A DNA stretch of 64,000 nucleotides from NCBI RefSeq assembly GCF_024586455.1, contig NW_026089623.1, positions 5,515,367 to 5,579,366 of the forward strand. Direction: 5' to 3'. The notes below the pieces were generated by a model. The model was not told the DNA's origin. It searched no databases and saw nothing but the letters and a program-made list of their open reading frames with translations. Each line of letters begins with the position of its first letter. Positions within the stretch are counted from its first letter, which is position 1. Origin of the DNA: Bactrocera neohumeralis. Its lineage: Eukaryota > Arthropoda > Insecta > Diptera > Tephritidae. The position numbers and the translations under genes were made by a program. Shown one piece after another: positions 10,317 through 20,536 of the stretch.

Positions 10317-10734
10317 AATAAATTTATATTTGAATTGTAAAGTTTTCTTTTCATTGTGTAAAAGTACTTACCCTAATAATGTTAAATATACTCACCTTAA
10401 TCTATTACCATAAGTTAACGAAATGAATTCACCTCTATACTCACCTCCTTTTTTGTACATACATACATACGTACATTCCAACTGTTTTATCCCGTTAGTT
10501 TAAGTTTTAGGATAAGTGAAATATTAACTGGAATAAAGATTTTAATTGTACTTAGACTGGAATCGAGATTGCACGAGTTTCATTTTTTTCGCAAACTTTT
10601 CGTCGTGATTTTCGCAAGTTCAAGTGTCCGGTGCAGGCAATTGGTTAAGTTCAGTTAAGTGAATATTTTAAAAATATTAAACAAACACGCATCCCAGAAC
10701 AATTTTAGTTCTCAAAAACGCATGAGTAATTTCA
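10241..10734 (+). repeat. 3' LTR of BEL/Pao element
   Basis: Direct repeat of 1,759-2,226 with TG...CA ends, slightly longer because of small insertions near its 3' end. It is followed by the duplicated target ACATC at 10,735-10,739. Confidence 0.9.
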
Positions 10735-10739
10735 ACATC

Positions 10740-13000
10740 CTTACTGTTGTCTAGTAAATTTATTGGCAGTAAGTTTTCATGATAGACAATCTTTCTAAAT
10801 ACTTTCGACAAAATTTGCTGGTTTCGTCTTTAACAAAAGGTATATTTAAGTCTTTGTGGATTTCGAATTATTTTTAAGACAAAGTTGTGATCGCTGACCT
10901 AAAAGCCAGTACATTTTTTAGTTTTAAATTTGAGCTGCTTCGTTTTTTCTTTTATGTGTAACTTCCAAGTGAGTTGTCTGTTCAAATAAAGACCAAGGTA
11001 TTTCACAGTTTCACTTTCAGGTATTATGCAGCCATTTAATGTTACGGGGGGACATTTCTCAGTTCTTAACGTTAACGTTATTTGAACGGATTTCTGTGTA
11101 TTTACTTCTATCTTCCGATTATTTAGCCACTTTTCGACAATATTAGGTTGTTCTTGTAAGTGAAGTGAGGCAAGTCATAAGCCATTAACGATCGATAGGT
11201 CAGCTGTAAATATTGTATATAACACGGGGCCCAAGACGCTCCCTTGGGAAACTCCAGCGTCAATCGAATACAGCTCAGAAAATTCATCTTTTTCCTGGAC
11301 ATAGAACGTACGATTGCTCAAAAATGATTTTATAAGTAGTTAGTAAGGCGCTGGAACCATTTCTTTATTTTATAAAGAAACTTTTTATCAAATGCTTGTT
11401 TAACATCTAAAAGGACCCCTGCGCAGTATTGCTTACATTCGAAAGCACTCGAGATAATTTTTCCGGTTTATTGGGTTTTGGAATCATTATTACTTGTATT
11501 TCAGCGCATTTCCATTGACTTAGATAGTGGTCGAGTCTGAGCATAGCATTTTAGATGTAAGTAAGTAGTCTGATACATTTTTGGGGCAAGTGTCTAAAAG
11601 TAAGACCATCAATTTTATCAAAACCCTGCGATTTTTTAAGTTTATTTTTCTTTGTCTCAGTCGTTACTTCCTTGATAGAAATTCTTCGAATAGGCAGGCT
11701 CATTTGGCAAGGCGATTCTGCGAAGTCTTGTACCTCAGTAGTGTTTTCATTATCTGGAATTACGTTTGGTCTAAAAACTGAATGTAAATGGTAAGCAAAA
11801 GCTTCGGCTTTCTCTTGATTATCTCTGCACCTGTGACCATAACTATTTTCTATAATCGTGTTTCTCCTAGTAGACCTCTTTAGATATTTGGTTGCCTTCC
11901 ACAGGTTATGTTCAGGGTTGTTTGCATGGGGATCTAAATTCCTTAGATACTCTGATGTTTCTTGATCTTTTATTTCGCAGTTTGGACTTCAAATCATTGG
12001 TTGCCTTGTTCAAAATTCTTTTGTCAAGAGGACTCCGACTAATTTGCCATCTTTTCCTGAGTAATATTTTCTCTTTTATTAGCAGTCTTAATTCAAGGGG
12101 AAGAAATGGTATTTAAACTTCGTTAACACTTGATAGTGAAGTGAAAAGAGATCCCGCTTCATGAATAGTATTTGTAAGATTTTCAACTGCTAAGTCAATC
12201 TCATCGCCAGATTTTAAGGGTATATCTAAACTAGTTCGATTCACAAGCCAGTTTCTAAATGCTGCTATATCCGTATTTTGCGTTATAATCTTGTATGGTT
12301 TTTCTATACTTGACACAGTAGTCCCAAAAGTTACAATTTTTGGTGAATGATCAGAGTTTTAGTCAAAGCTCTCCTTAATGTGGAGTTGGTGTTGTGATAT
12401 ACCTTTTTACACAACAAAATCTAACAGGTCCGGTCTTTTTCGAGGGTCGCTAGCCCAGAATGTAGGTTTTCCGGTAGAAATAGTTGAGTAATTGAACTTT
12501 GTTATACATTTAAATAGCTCATTTCCTTTGGGGTTACTCAGTCTAGATCCCCACCAAGGATGCTTAGCGTTATAGTCGCCTCCAGCAATAAAGTTCGGTA
12601 ACCACTTTGAAAAAATATTTTATAGTCATCTAATTTAAATGCGAACCGTGGAGGTAGGTACACCGCTGCTATAGATACATCAATATGCATACATTTAATT
12701 TGAATAGCTGCAGCTTGTATATTTACTAAATTCACGTTATCAAGTTTTTTAAATTTAAGAGTGTTTTTAACAATTATTGCTGCACCTCCATGTGCCTTAT
12801 CAGACGGACGGTTAGCATTTATGACTTCATACCCTTTTATATATACTATATATTGTATATATGATTTTCTAGTAAAGTGAGTCTCAGAAATCAGAATTAT
12901 GTGAATGTTATGCGATTATAGGAATAAATTTAGTTCATTATAGTGATTTGAAAGTCCATTAGCATTCAATATGGCTAAACGAATATCTACATACATACAT
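10740..13000 (-). pseudogene. Jockey ORF2: APE endonuclease and reverse transcriptase (decayed)
   Basis: Read on the minus strand, the endonuclease begins near 12,995 (IRLAILNANGLSNHYNEL) and continues with VYLPPRFAFKLDDYK and a GGD catalytic-loop remnant around 12,735-12,538. RT follows: a block near 11,280-11,210 reads AGVSQGSVLGPVLYTI, the Jockey-type motif before the catalytic YADD region, and a NGCIIPESETVKYLG thumb block lies near 11,040. The end, close to 10,745, continues at 1,758 after the BEL/Pao insertion. Stops are frequent throughout. Confidence 0.78.
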
Positions 13001-13394
13001 AATTTATTTACAAGGAGCATTATCATATTAAGTAAATTGCTTATTTGCTCAGCTTGTTTTTCTAGAAGTTTTTCAATTCTTGACAATGCATCGCCTTGAT
13101 TGTTTATATTATCATTTCCCACTACCTGAGTATAAGTGGGCTGATTGTTGTTGTGGTTTAAGTTATTTAATTGACCACTGGGCCTTATGAAGTTTGGCTG
13201 GCTATAATTGGACCGGCTATTTTGAGATTGGCTCTTATCCAAAACATTGGTAGCAGACTTTTTTTGGACATAATTTTTTGATAAATTATAAATGGCAGCA
13301 TTGTTCTCGAAACAATTAGCACATTTAGCTCGAATGTATTTGTTTTTTGGACAGTTGTCACTTGGGTGTTGTAGCGAACATTTAACACATTTAA
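12995..13394 (-). pseudogene. Jockey ORF1 (Gag-like), C-terminal part after piggyBac
   Basis: This minus-strand frame starts at the TTAA copy 13,391-13,394. It carries the second zinc knuckle, CVKCSLQHPSDNC, and a degraded third one beginning CANC. A glutamine/asparagine-rich tail and a short coiled region (ALSRIEKLLEKQAEQISNLL) follow. It is the direct continuation of the ORF1 block that ends at 16,232: the reading frame is kept across the TTAA. The function in Jockey elements is RNA binding and assembly of the ribonucleoprotein. Confidence 0.8.
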
Positions 13395-13408
13395 CCCTTA
13401 AATGCATG
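13395..13408 (+). repeat. piggyBac left terminal inverted repeat
   Basis: CCCTTAAATGCATG directly follows TTAA 13,391-13,394 and is the exact reverse complement of 16,218-16,231. Confidence 0.95.
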
Positions 13409-13410
13409 GC

Positions 13411-13426
13411 GTACCATATATGGTAC
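13411..13426. promoter_or_regulatory. 16-bp palindrome, left subterminal copy
   Basis: GTACCATATATGGTAC is a perfect palindrome two bases inside the left TIR. Identical copies are at 13,756-13,771 and 16,072-16,087. Binding of the transposase or a host factor is inferred from position only. Confidence 0.6.
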
Positions 13427-13755
13427 ACGCCTTAAATCCGCCGTCATTCAATGAAAATTAATCTGAATTGAATTTTGCTTACTCTTAGTGAAAGCCATAA
13501 AAACTAACAGTTATTTAAATGTCGTCGCAGCTTGCTAAGGTTTATACGCAGTTGACAGCGAGCTGTCGAATTGGTCGAACGTAGATATTGCGAAAAATTT
13601 GAAGTGTGATTTTCATTCGTCATTAAAATATAATTTATTACATAGTTTGTGAAATATATATTACAGGTAAGTGTAGTAGAGTTTATTTTAGCTAAATAAA
13701 ATCAAATGTGATAAAATACGATCAATTTTTGTAACTTTTTTGCTTTTTTACGTAT

Positions 13756-13771
13756 GTACCATATATGGTAC
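13756..13771. promoter_or_regulatory. 16-bp palindrome upstream of transposase
   Basis: Second exact copy of GTACCATATATGGTAC, 67 bases before the transposase ATG at 13,838. It may act in the promoter as well as in end recognition. Confidence 0.55.
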
Positions 13772-13837
13772 TTCATGCATGCGAGCCAAATATCCTTTCC
13801 AATACTTGCTGTTTGATATAGATGTATATGTACAGAT

Positions 13838-15904
13838 ATGGATGGATGTATAATTGATGGAAAGAGGTATAACGCGGATGAAGTAGCAAATATGCTATGG
13901 GATGACTTTGAGGATGAGGTAGATATACCCAAAAATGGAAATGTCTCTTTTGATGATGAAGAATCTGCAGATGCATTGGATGAATTAATAGATAAAACAC
14001 GAAACCCGCAACGTGTTAGAAATCAAGCCGAGATCGACTATGAGTTATTAGATGAAGATTCGATTAGTGATTCATTTTTAAAAGAGATGAATGATGATGA
14101 TGTGAATGTGTCAGTGCTTCAAACTTCTAGTATAACTGCTCCGGACGAGTACGTCTCTGTAGATTTATCTATAGTGCGCCAAGAACTTCCATCCCCTCCG
14201 AAAAAAAGAAGGTTAGTTTTATCAACACCGGTACCACTGGAAAGCTCTTGTTCCGAAGAGGCTATATACAGCAAAGAATGCTGTAAATATAAAAATATTG
14301 CTGTTGATATAGCGTCATCAGATTTTGAAAGAATTCGCTGGAAAAAAAGTAATTTACAGTTGAATGAAGAGCAAGTCTCTTTCCTTGGAGGTTCAGTTTT
14401 AAGGCCAGATCCATTAGATGAGTTCGCCACTGCATTTGGTTGCTTTAATTATTTTTTTTCCGACGAACTTATGGAAAAAATAGTAAATGAGACCATTCAC
14501 TACGCTAAAGTGGAAAAAAAACCAAAATTTCTTGTTTGATATTTTCGATTTTAGAAAACTTATTGGCATTACATATTATACGTCCTATCACAAACTACCT
14601 TGGTTCGAGATTATTGGAATAGGCAAAATGGAGTTGATGCTGTACGGAACGTAATGACAGTGAACAGGTTTGAGAAGATAAAGGAATATATTCACATGAA
14701 TAACAAGGATGAATATAACCCCGAAAATCCTGACCGTTTATTCAAATTGAGACCTGTACTGAATTGTCTGAATGATCGTTTTCAAACAATTCCTATGGAA
14801 TCTCGTCTATCGATAGACGAACAGATGTGTTCTACTAAAGTTGGTCATTTCATGAAGCAATACCTCCCAAGCAAACCCAAGAAATGGGGATTTAAATTAT
14901 TTGCACTTTGTGACGTATCCGGTTTTATGTACAAGTTTGAAATTTATACTGTAGAAGCACATTCTTTACTGCCTGGCGAACCAGATCTGAAGGTCTCCGC
15001 TAATATTGTAGTCCGTATGACTCGCGGAGTTCCCCGTTTCCAAAATTATATGCTATACATGGATAATTATTTCACATCCATACCCTTATTGATTTATCTA
15101 CGGACCCAAGGTATTCACAGCATTGGAACCATCAATCGAAATCGAATAAAAAATTGTAAGCTTCCGGATACAAAGGTGATGATGAAGATGAATCGAGGTG
15201 TATCAGCAGAGTTCATAACTACAATACATAGCATACCAATAACGTCTTTATCCTGGAAAGATAATCGGGTGGTTAATCTGGTTTCAACTTTTGTTGGAAC
15301 GAAACCAGTGCGCAATTCACAAGCCGATGACATCAAAGCTTCGACTACACAACGTTGGGATAAAAAAGAAAAGAAAGTAGTAACTATATCTTGCCCCCAA
15401 ATCATTAAAGACTACAATTTGCATATGGGAGGTGTAGATCTAATGGATTCTCACCTCGGTCGCCTTAAAATTATATTAAAAAGCAGAAAATGGTATATGA
15501 GGATATTTTATCACCTACTGGATATTTGCATGGTCAATGCGTGGCTGCTTTTTAAAAGAGCAAACTCCAATATTCCAATGACTCAAAAAGCGTTCCGTCT
15601 GGAAGTATCTCATGTATTGACAAATATGGCAGCAAACAAGAAAGCGAACACAAACCGATCTGGAGCACTCACGCAAGTTTCTCGTCCCCAACAAGAACAT
15701 GGACCAACACACTTACGTTTCGACGGTATTGATCATTTTCCTGTAGTTCAAAGTCGTGGAAGATGCAAAAATGAAAAATGCTATGCTGGAGACAGAAACG
15801 TAAACAACCGTTCAATTTTCAAATGTGAAAAATGTAACGTACATCTTTGTTTAAATGATAAACGTAATTGTTTTGTAGCATATCATGAAAATGATAAAAA
15901 ATAA
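13838..15904 (+). pseudogene. piggyBac transposase (two compensating indels)
   Basis: The frame from ATG 13,838 stays open to a stop at 14,537. The same frame is open again from about 14,600 to the stop at 15,904. Between them, about 14,538-14,615, the +1 frame encodes the expected residues (DFRKLIGITYYTSYHKLPW), so two nearby indels cancel. An acidic N-terminus precedes the DDE_Tnp_1_7 core. Catalytic Asp residues are visible in SIDEQM, YMDNYF and GGVDLMD. A C-terminal Cys-rich finger (CKNEKCYAGDR...CEKCNVHLC) binds the ends in this family. Total length of about 689 codons is normal. The indels could be real decay or assembly error. Confidence 0.93.
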
Positions 15905-16071
15905 TATATGTATTTATAAGATATTTTTAGTTTTATTAATTTTATTTGTATTTCTTTTCAACCTAAACTGATTTACCTTATTTGTGTACACGAATTTCCT
16001 TTCATTCCAATAAACTGAACTAAAATTTACGTACGAAAAATGTTCACTCTTATTTGACATCAATGCATAGT

Positions 16072-16087
16072 GTACCATATATGGTAC
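16072..16087. promoter_or_regulatory. 16-bp palindrome, right subterminal copy
   Basis: Third exact copy of GTACCATATATGGTAC, 130 bases before the right TIR. Confidence 0.6.
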
Positions 16088-16217
16088 ATATAGAAAAACC
16101 CACTTTTTGAGCTTTTCCTGGAAAACGGCAAGTTTAATCGGGAAATAAGTATCCATTTCGTGTTAAGTAGGTAATTTTACATAAGGGGCACTTGGTCTAG
16201 ATGTTGGTTACTGACCT

Positions 16218-16231
16218 CATGCATTTAAGGG
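16218..16231 (-). repeat. piggyBac right terminal inverted repeat
   Basis: CATGCATTTAAGGG precedes TTAA 16,232-16,235 and mirrors 13,395-13,408. Confidence 0.95.
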
Positions 16232-17026
16232 TTAAATTTTGTATTGCAAAATGAGTTTGTGTGGCCGAATTCCTGGCGACGAAAACATTGAACGATAACG
16301 CTTACAACAGCGTTCCCAATATATTTTACGTTGTAAATTTCCGCGTTAGTATTATCTGGCTTAAGATCTAAGAAAAACATATTTCGTGGCTCCGTAGTAA
16401 TGCGACTTTTTATGTTATTAACATCTCGAACATCATACCCAAGCAGCTCAACCTCGGCTTTAATTGTTTCCAATGGCGTAGTGTAATGAAGATTTTTGAT
16501 TACTACACGAAAGGCTCTGTCTTGCTTTAGTTGAAACGTAAGAAATTTAATATTATCATTTCTCATCAGTTCTCTGTATTTATCGACTGTCTTAACCATG
16601 ATTCTTACATTAGCATTACGTTGTGATTTATAGCTGAATTCTTTGACATTTATTTTAGTTTTAAGATAACTTAATAGACCACTAATTTCACAGACGTCGC
16701 CTATAAAAATTGGGGGGGTTTTGGAGTTTCCAGTCTTTCCTTCTCTTACGCTCTTGTTCAACAGCATTTTAATCATTCATTATATTATCAGGGTTTGTAT
16801 TCTTCGTGAATGTTTCTCCAACATCGTTATTTAAAATATTGAATTGGTTAAAATCATTTGAAGTGCATGCGCCATAATCCAGTGCCGGTTGTTTTCTAGT
16901 CACATTTGGTGAGTTCTGCATTAATTTTTTCGTTGGTCGTTTTCTTACTTTTTGCCATTCCAAAACGGCATTTTTGGTTTTTCCATAAATTTTTTCAAGG
17001 AAGCACATAACAGGATATTTTTTCAA
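16232..17026 (-). pseudogene. Jockey ORF1 (Gag-like), N-terminal part
   Basis: The minus-strand frame begins at ATG 17,026 (MKKYPVMCFLEKIYGKTK). It shifts near 16,770 and then reads a Jockey Gag-like core: PPIFIGDVCEISGLLSYLK, an RRM-like segment (FRVVIKNLHYTTPLETIKAEVELLGYDV) and the first zinc knuckle, whose second Cys is changed to Arg (CFRRQEFGHTNSFCN). The piggyBac element then cuts it at TTAA 16,232-16,235. Besides the insertion, one frameshift and one lost zinc ligand are visible. The 5' UTR runs to about 17,085. Confidence 0.82.
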
Positions 17027-17138
17027 CTCTCTTCACTCAGACATCAACACCTATGGTGGTGTATCTCCTCATCAAAAATTCCAAAAACATAATATTTTCA
17101 TATTTTTAGCTAATGTACATATGTATAACTCATGCTTA

Positions 17139-18890
17139 ATTCTTCTTCTTCTTTACTGGCGTAAACACCGCTTGACGGTGGGCTTTAATTTTGCACATAA
17201 TACGCTCAATAGAACCTTACACGCGATGTTGAGAAGTCTTATCCCACGGCAACTACCGCGTAGCGAAGGTTGTGGGGTCTCCCGTTCTGTGGATTGGTCA
17301 GAGTACACTTAAATTCCAATCGTTGGGCATGTTTTCGTCCGACCAAATTTTAAAAAGAAGCTGATGCATGCTCCGTTCTTGAAGCCTTCTGTTAGCCGCT
17401 GCATATTTTCGTTGAATTTTCGAGCATTACCTCTGTCTACCGGTTTGCGAAGCTCTTCATACTTACGCATTTCGGCCTCTTTCTTTTTCTGTCTGCAAAT
17501 GTGTTTCGCTTCTCTCTTTAACGCTCGGTATCTATCCCATCTCGCACTTGTTGTGGTCGATCATAGCGTAGCAAGGTAGGCAGTCTGTTTTCTCTCCGCT
17601 GCGACACGGCACTCCTCGTCATACCAGCTGTTCTTTAGACTTTTCCGAAAACCAATGGTTTCGGTTGCAGCTTGAAATGCCGTCCCACAGTTCCCTTATA
17701 CCGAGTTGTTGACGAGTGCTCTCAGAGAGCAGGAGTGCAAGCCGAGAAGAAAATCGTTCGGCTGTCTGTTGTGATTGCAGCTTCTTGACGTCAAACCTTC
17801 CTTGTGTTTTTTGAAGTGCGTTTTGTGCTGCACAGAGGGGAGTGCGTATATTGGCTGCAACAAGGTATAGGTCCGAGTCGATGCTAGGACCTCGGAGCGC
17901 ATGCACATCTAAAACACTGGAGACGTGTTTGCCGTCTAACACAACATGATCGATCTGGTTGTTGGTTTTTCGATCCGGAGACCGCCAGGAGGCTTGATGA
18001 ATTTTCTTATGCTGGAATCTAGTACTCCAGATAACCATACTTCGAGCCCCGGCGAAGTCGATCAGCCTCAACCCATATGAGGATGTTTCCTCGTGAAGGC
18101 TGAATTTACCGAAGGTAGTGCTAATGATACCTTCTTTGCCCACCATGGCGTTAAAGTCGCCAAGAACGATTTTGATATCGTGGCGGGGGCAGCTCACATA
18201 GGTGTGCTCCAAGCGCTTATAGAAGGCATCTTTGGTCACATCGTCTTTCTCTTCCGTCGGGGCATGGGCACAGATCAGCGATATGATGAAGAACTTCGCT
18301 TTGATGCGGATTGTGGCTAGACGTTCATCCACCGGGGGGAATGAGAGTATTCGGCGACGGAATTTCTCTACCACCACGAATTCCATACCAAATTTGCGCT
18401 CCTTTATATGGCCACTGTAGTAAATGTCACAAGGACCTACTCGTCCCAGTCCTTGTCCCGTTCATCGAATTTCTTGGACGGTGGTAATGTCAGCCTTTAC
18501 TCTAACGAGAGCATCAACCAGCTGGGCAGCGGCACCTTCCCAATTAAGGGACCGGATATTCCAGGTGCATGCCCTAAGCTCGTAGTCCTTAATTCGTTTG
18601 CCATGGTCATCATCAAAAGCGGATTTCTCATCCGAGGCTTGTTCTTTTTCATTGGTATTGTTTTTTACATGGCAGGTTCCAAGCCCTACGCACAACCTTG
18701 TGGAGGGGATGTTTCGCCTTCTCACTTTAGCTCGCCTTCAAATAGATGTTCTTAGGCTACCCAGAGGATACTTGGTCAAAGACCGGAAGTCGTGAGCTGC
18801 TTGAGCCTAATGTAAAAGAATCGTTTCTGGCCACTCCCTAGTGAATGGGGATCAGAGAACTTTCCTCACATGCGTGAATTTCTACACATA
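17139..18890 (-). mobile_element. RTE-type retrotransposon with RT deleted
   Basis: The 3' end is at 17,139: a (GAA)n tail and the TTTACGCCAGTAAAG block on the minus strand, the same as in the copies at 340-567 and 20,537-21,335. The 5' part encodes an APE endonuclease (18,725-17,619) and the start of the RT linker (WYDEECRVAAERKQTAYL near 17,630). Most of RT is missing between about 17,310 and 17,190, where only scraps remain. The 5' boundary near 18,890 is approximate. Confidence 0.82.
17619..18725 (-). pseudogene. RTE apurinic/apyrimidinic-type endonuclease
   Basis: The minus-strand frame starts at ATG 18,725 and reads ELRACTWNIRSLNWEGAA, then ADITTVQEIR, where the expected Trp codon is a stop (18,462-18,464). 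It continues in the same frame from about 18,460 with YYSGHIKERKFGMEFVV, a CAHAPTEEKDDVTKDAFY block, IKIVLGDFNAMVGKEG (catalytic GDFN) and RKTNNQIDHVVLD (catalytic DHVV). This is the domain often auto-named craniofacial-development-protein-2-like, which in insects is RTE ORF content. The endonuclease nicks target DNA to prime reverse transcription. One stop separates it from an intact domain. Confidence 0.85.
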
Positions 18891-19289
18891 ACTCCAGCCT
18901 CCATTTGACATAAATTAAAGTTTCGTTGGTATCGTCTACCTAGAAATTAATGAATCCACAGAAAACTAAACAGCTGAAAATTTGTAAACGAAAAACCAAA
19001 ACAATTCAATTACGTTATCGAAAAGGTGAATTATTTTCAAAAATGGGCATTAGTGTGATTAATTATATGATGAAAAAATGTTGGGGGCAAAACTGATGAA
19101 ACACACATCTGTGCGAAAAATTATCTTAATGTTCGAAACACTTCCCACAATCCTTTAATTTTATTTTTAGCGTTTCGAAATTGTACCTTGGCTTTTCTAG
19201 TTATGAGCTTTCTAAGTGTTTGTACATACAGTGACGGACAAAAATCTACCACACGCCCTGTTTTCGTTGATGTGAGAGTACAAAAACTT
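18891..19289. other. AT-rich interval; possible Tc1 terminus
   Basis: Little is recognisable. At 19,228-19,256 the bases TACAGTGACGGACAAAA resemble the outer end of a Tc1-type terminal inverted repeat, and a Tc1 transposase fragment lies at 21,345-21,555 on the minus strand. A short plus-strand frame at 18,951-19,075 has a loose helix-turn-helix look. Both links are weak. Confidence 0.35.
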
Positions 19290-20536
19290 TTTATGAAAAT
19301 GTGTTGATGCAGTTTAATTTTAATATTTTATCTAATAGCAATAAACTTAAAAAAACAAGGAAAAACTTTTACTTTGGCTGCACCGAAGCTAATATACCCT
19401 TCAAAGGTGCATTTCTTTTAGTAACTATTTCGGAGATTATATTATTTCCATATCAAATGCCAAAGTTTTCTCATACAAGCATTTGATTCCGATCATTCAG
19501 TTTGTATGGAAGCTATATGCTATAGTAATCCGATCTGAACAATTTTTTCGGAGATTACATTGTTGCCTTGGAAAATAATCTATACCAAATTTCATGAATA
19601 AATCTTGTCTAATGCAAAAGTTTTCCATACCAGCACTAGCTTCCGATCGTTCAGTTTGTATGGCAGCTATATGCTATAGTAAGCCGATCTGAACAATTTC
19701 TTCGAAGATTACATTGGTGCCTTAGAAAATAGTTTATACCAAATTTCGTGAATATATCTTGTCAAATACAAAAGTTTTCCATACCAGCATTTGATTCCGA
19801 TCATTCAGTTTGTTTGGCATCTATATGCTATAGTGAGCCGCTCTGAACAATTTCTTTCGATATTACATTATTTCTTTGAACAATAACTCACACCAAATTT
19901 CGTGAAGATACATTGTCAAATGTGAAAGTTTTCCATACAAGAACTTGATTCCGATCGTTCAGTTTGTATCGTGGCTATATGCTATAGTTAACCGATCTGA
20001 CCAATTTCTTCGGAGATTACATTGTTGCCTTAGAAAATTATTTTTACCTAATTTGGTGAAGATACATTGTCATATGTGAAAGTTTTCCATACAAGATGGC
20101 TATATGCTATAGTTAACCGATCTGACCACTTTCTTCGGAGACTACAGTGTTGCCTTAGAAAATAATTTGTACCAAATTTGGTGAAGATACATTGTCAAAT
20201 GTGAAAGTTTTCCATACAAGAACTTGATTCCGATCGTTCAGTTTGTATGGCAGCTATTTGTTATAATGGTCCGATATCGGCAGTTCCGACAAATGAGCAG
20301 CTTCTTGAAGAGAAAATGACGTTTGCAAAATTTCAAAACGATATCTTAAAAACTGAGGGACTAGTTCGTATACATATATACAGACAGACAGACAGACGGA
20401 CATGGTTAAATCGACTTAGCTCAACATTCTGATCATTTATATATACATACTTTAAGGAGTCACCGACGCTTCCATCTTGGTTGTTACTAACTTCGTGACA
20501 AACTTAATATAGCCAGTTCAGGGTATAAAAAACCAT
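19290..20536. repeat. Dispersed fly repeat built on ~155-bp tandem units
   Basis: Units of about 152-156 bp recur with the core TTCCGATCGTTCAGTTTGTATGG-like segment near 19,494, 19,649, 19,801, 19,957 and 20,237; a sixth unit near 20,095 lacks the core. Between cores they share TATATGCTATAGT, CCGATCTGA and CATTGTTGCCTTAGAAAAT words. The array is preceded by a CTTTGGCTGCACCGAAGC block and followed by an ACAGACAGACAGACGG run and a conserved tail ending CAGGGTATAAAA. I recall similar blocks in fly genomes but cannot name the family. No protein is encoded. Confidence 0.8.

Larger units (their letters stand above)
1759..10734 (+). mobile_element. BEL/Pao LTR retrotransposon with its own nested insertions
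   Basis: Two similar direct repeats (1,759-2,226 and 10,241-10,734) begin TGTTGCGTCAAG and end AAATTTCA or AATTTCA, giving TG...CA termini. The bases ACATC stand directly before the 5' LTR (1,754-1,758) and directly after the 3' LTR (10,735-10,739), a perfect 5-bp target duplication. The interior reads primer site, leader, Gag, zinc knuckle, aspartic protease, RT, RNase H, integrase and a DUF5641-like C-terminal domain, the BEL/Pao order. A Helitron relic and a MITE sit in the leader. Every coding block has frameshifts or stops, so this is a dead copy. Confidence 0.92.
13395..16231 (+). mobile_element. piggyBac transposon, 2.84 kb
   Basis: Both ends carry the 14-bp perfect terminal inverted repeat CCCTTAAATGCATG (13,395-13,408 and, inverted, 16,218-16,231). 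They are flanked by TTAA (13,391-13,394 and 16,232-16,235), the obligatory piggyBac target. It interrupts Jockey ORF1. Inside is one transposase gene on the plus strand. Three copies of the 16-bp palindrome GTACCATATATGGTAC lie near the ends. The structure is complete, with only two small indels visible in the gene, so it looks young. Confidence 0.96.
1544..17085 (-). mobile_element. Jockey-clade non-LTR retrotransposon, interrupted by BEL/Pao and piggyBac
   Basis: On the minus strand the order is ORF1 (17,026-16,232 and 13,394-12,995), ORF2 (about 13,000-10,735, end near 1,758-1,720) and a 3' UTR with an AATAAA signal near 1,570 followed by an A-rich tail (poly-T on the plus strand, 1,544-1,560). 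A BEL/Pao element (1,759-10,734) and a piggyBac element (13,395-16,231) interrupt it. Element sequence resumes on the far side of each insertion, so the Jockey copy is older than both. ORF1 has the three-zinc-knuckle pattern of Jockey Gag-like proteins, and ORF2 has an APE endonuclease followed by RT. The 5' boundary near 17,085 is approximate and I found no target-site duplication. Confidence 0.8.

Noticed and set aside
19380..20330. CRISPR-like regular repeats
   Set aside because: Units are about 155 bp, imperfect and contiguous without unique spacers, and the sequence is eukaryotic.
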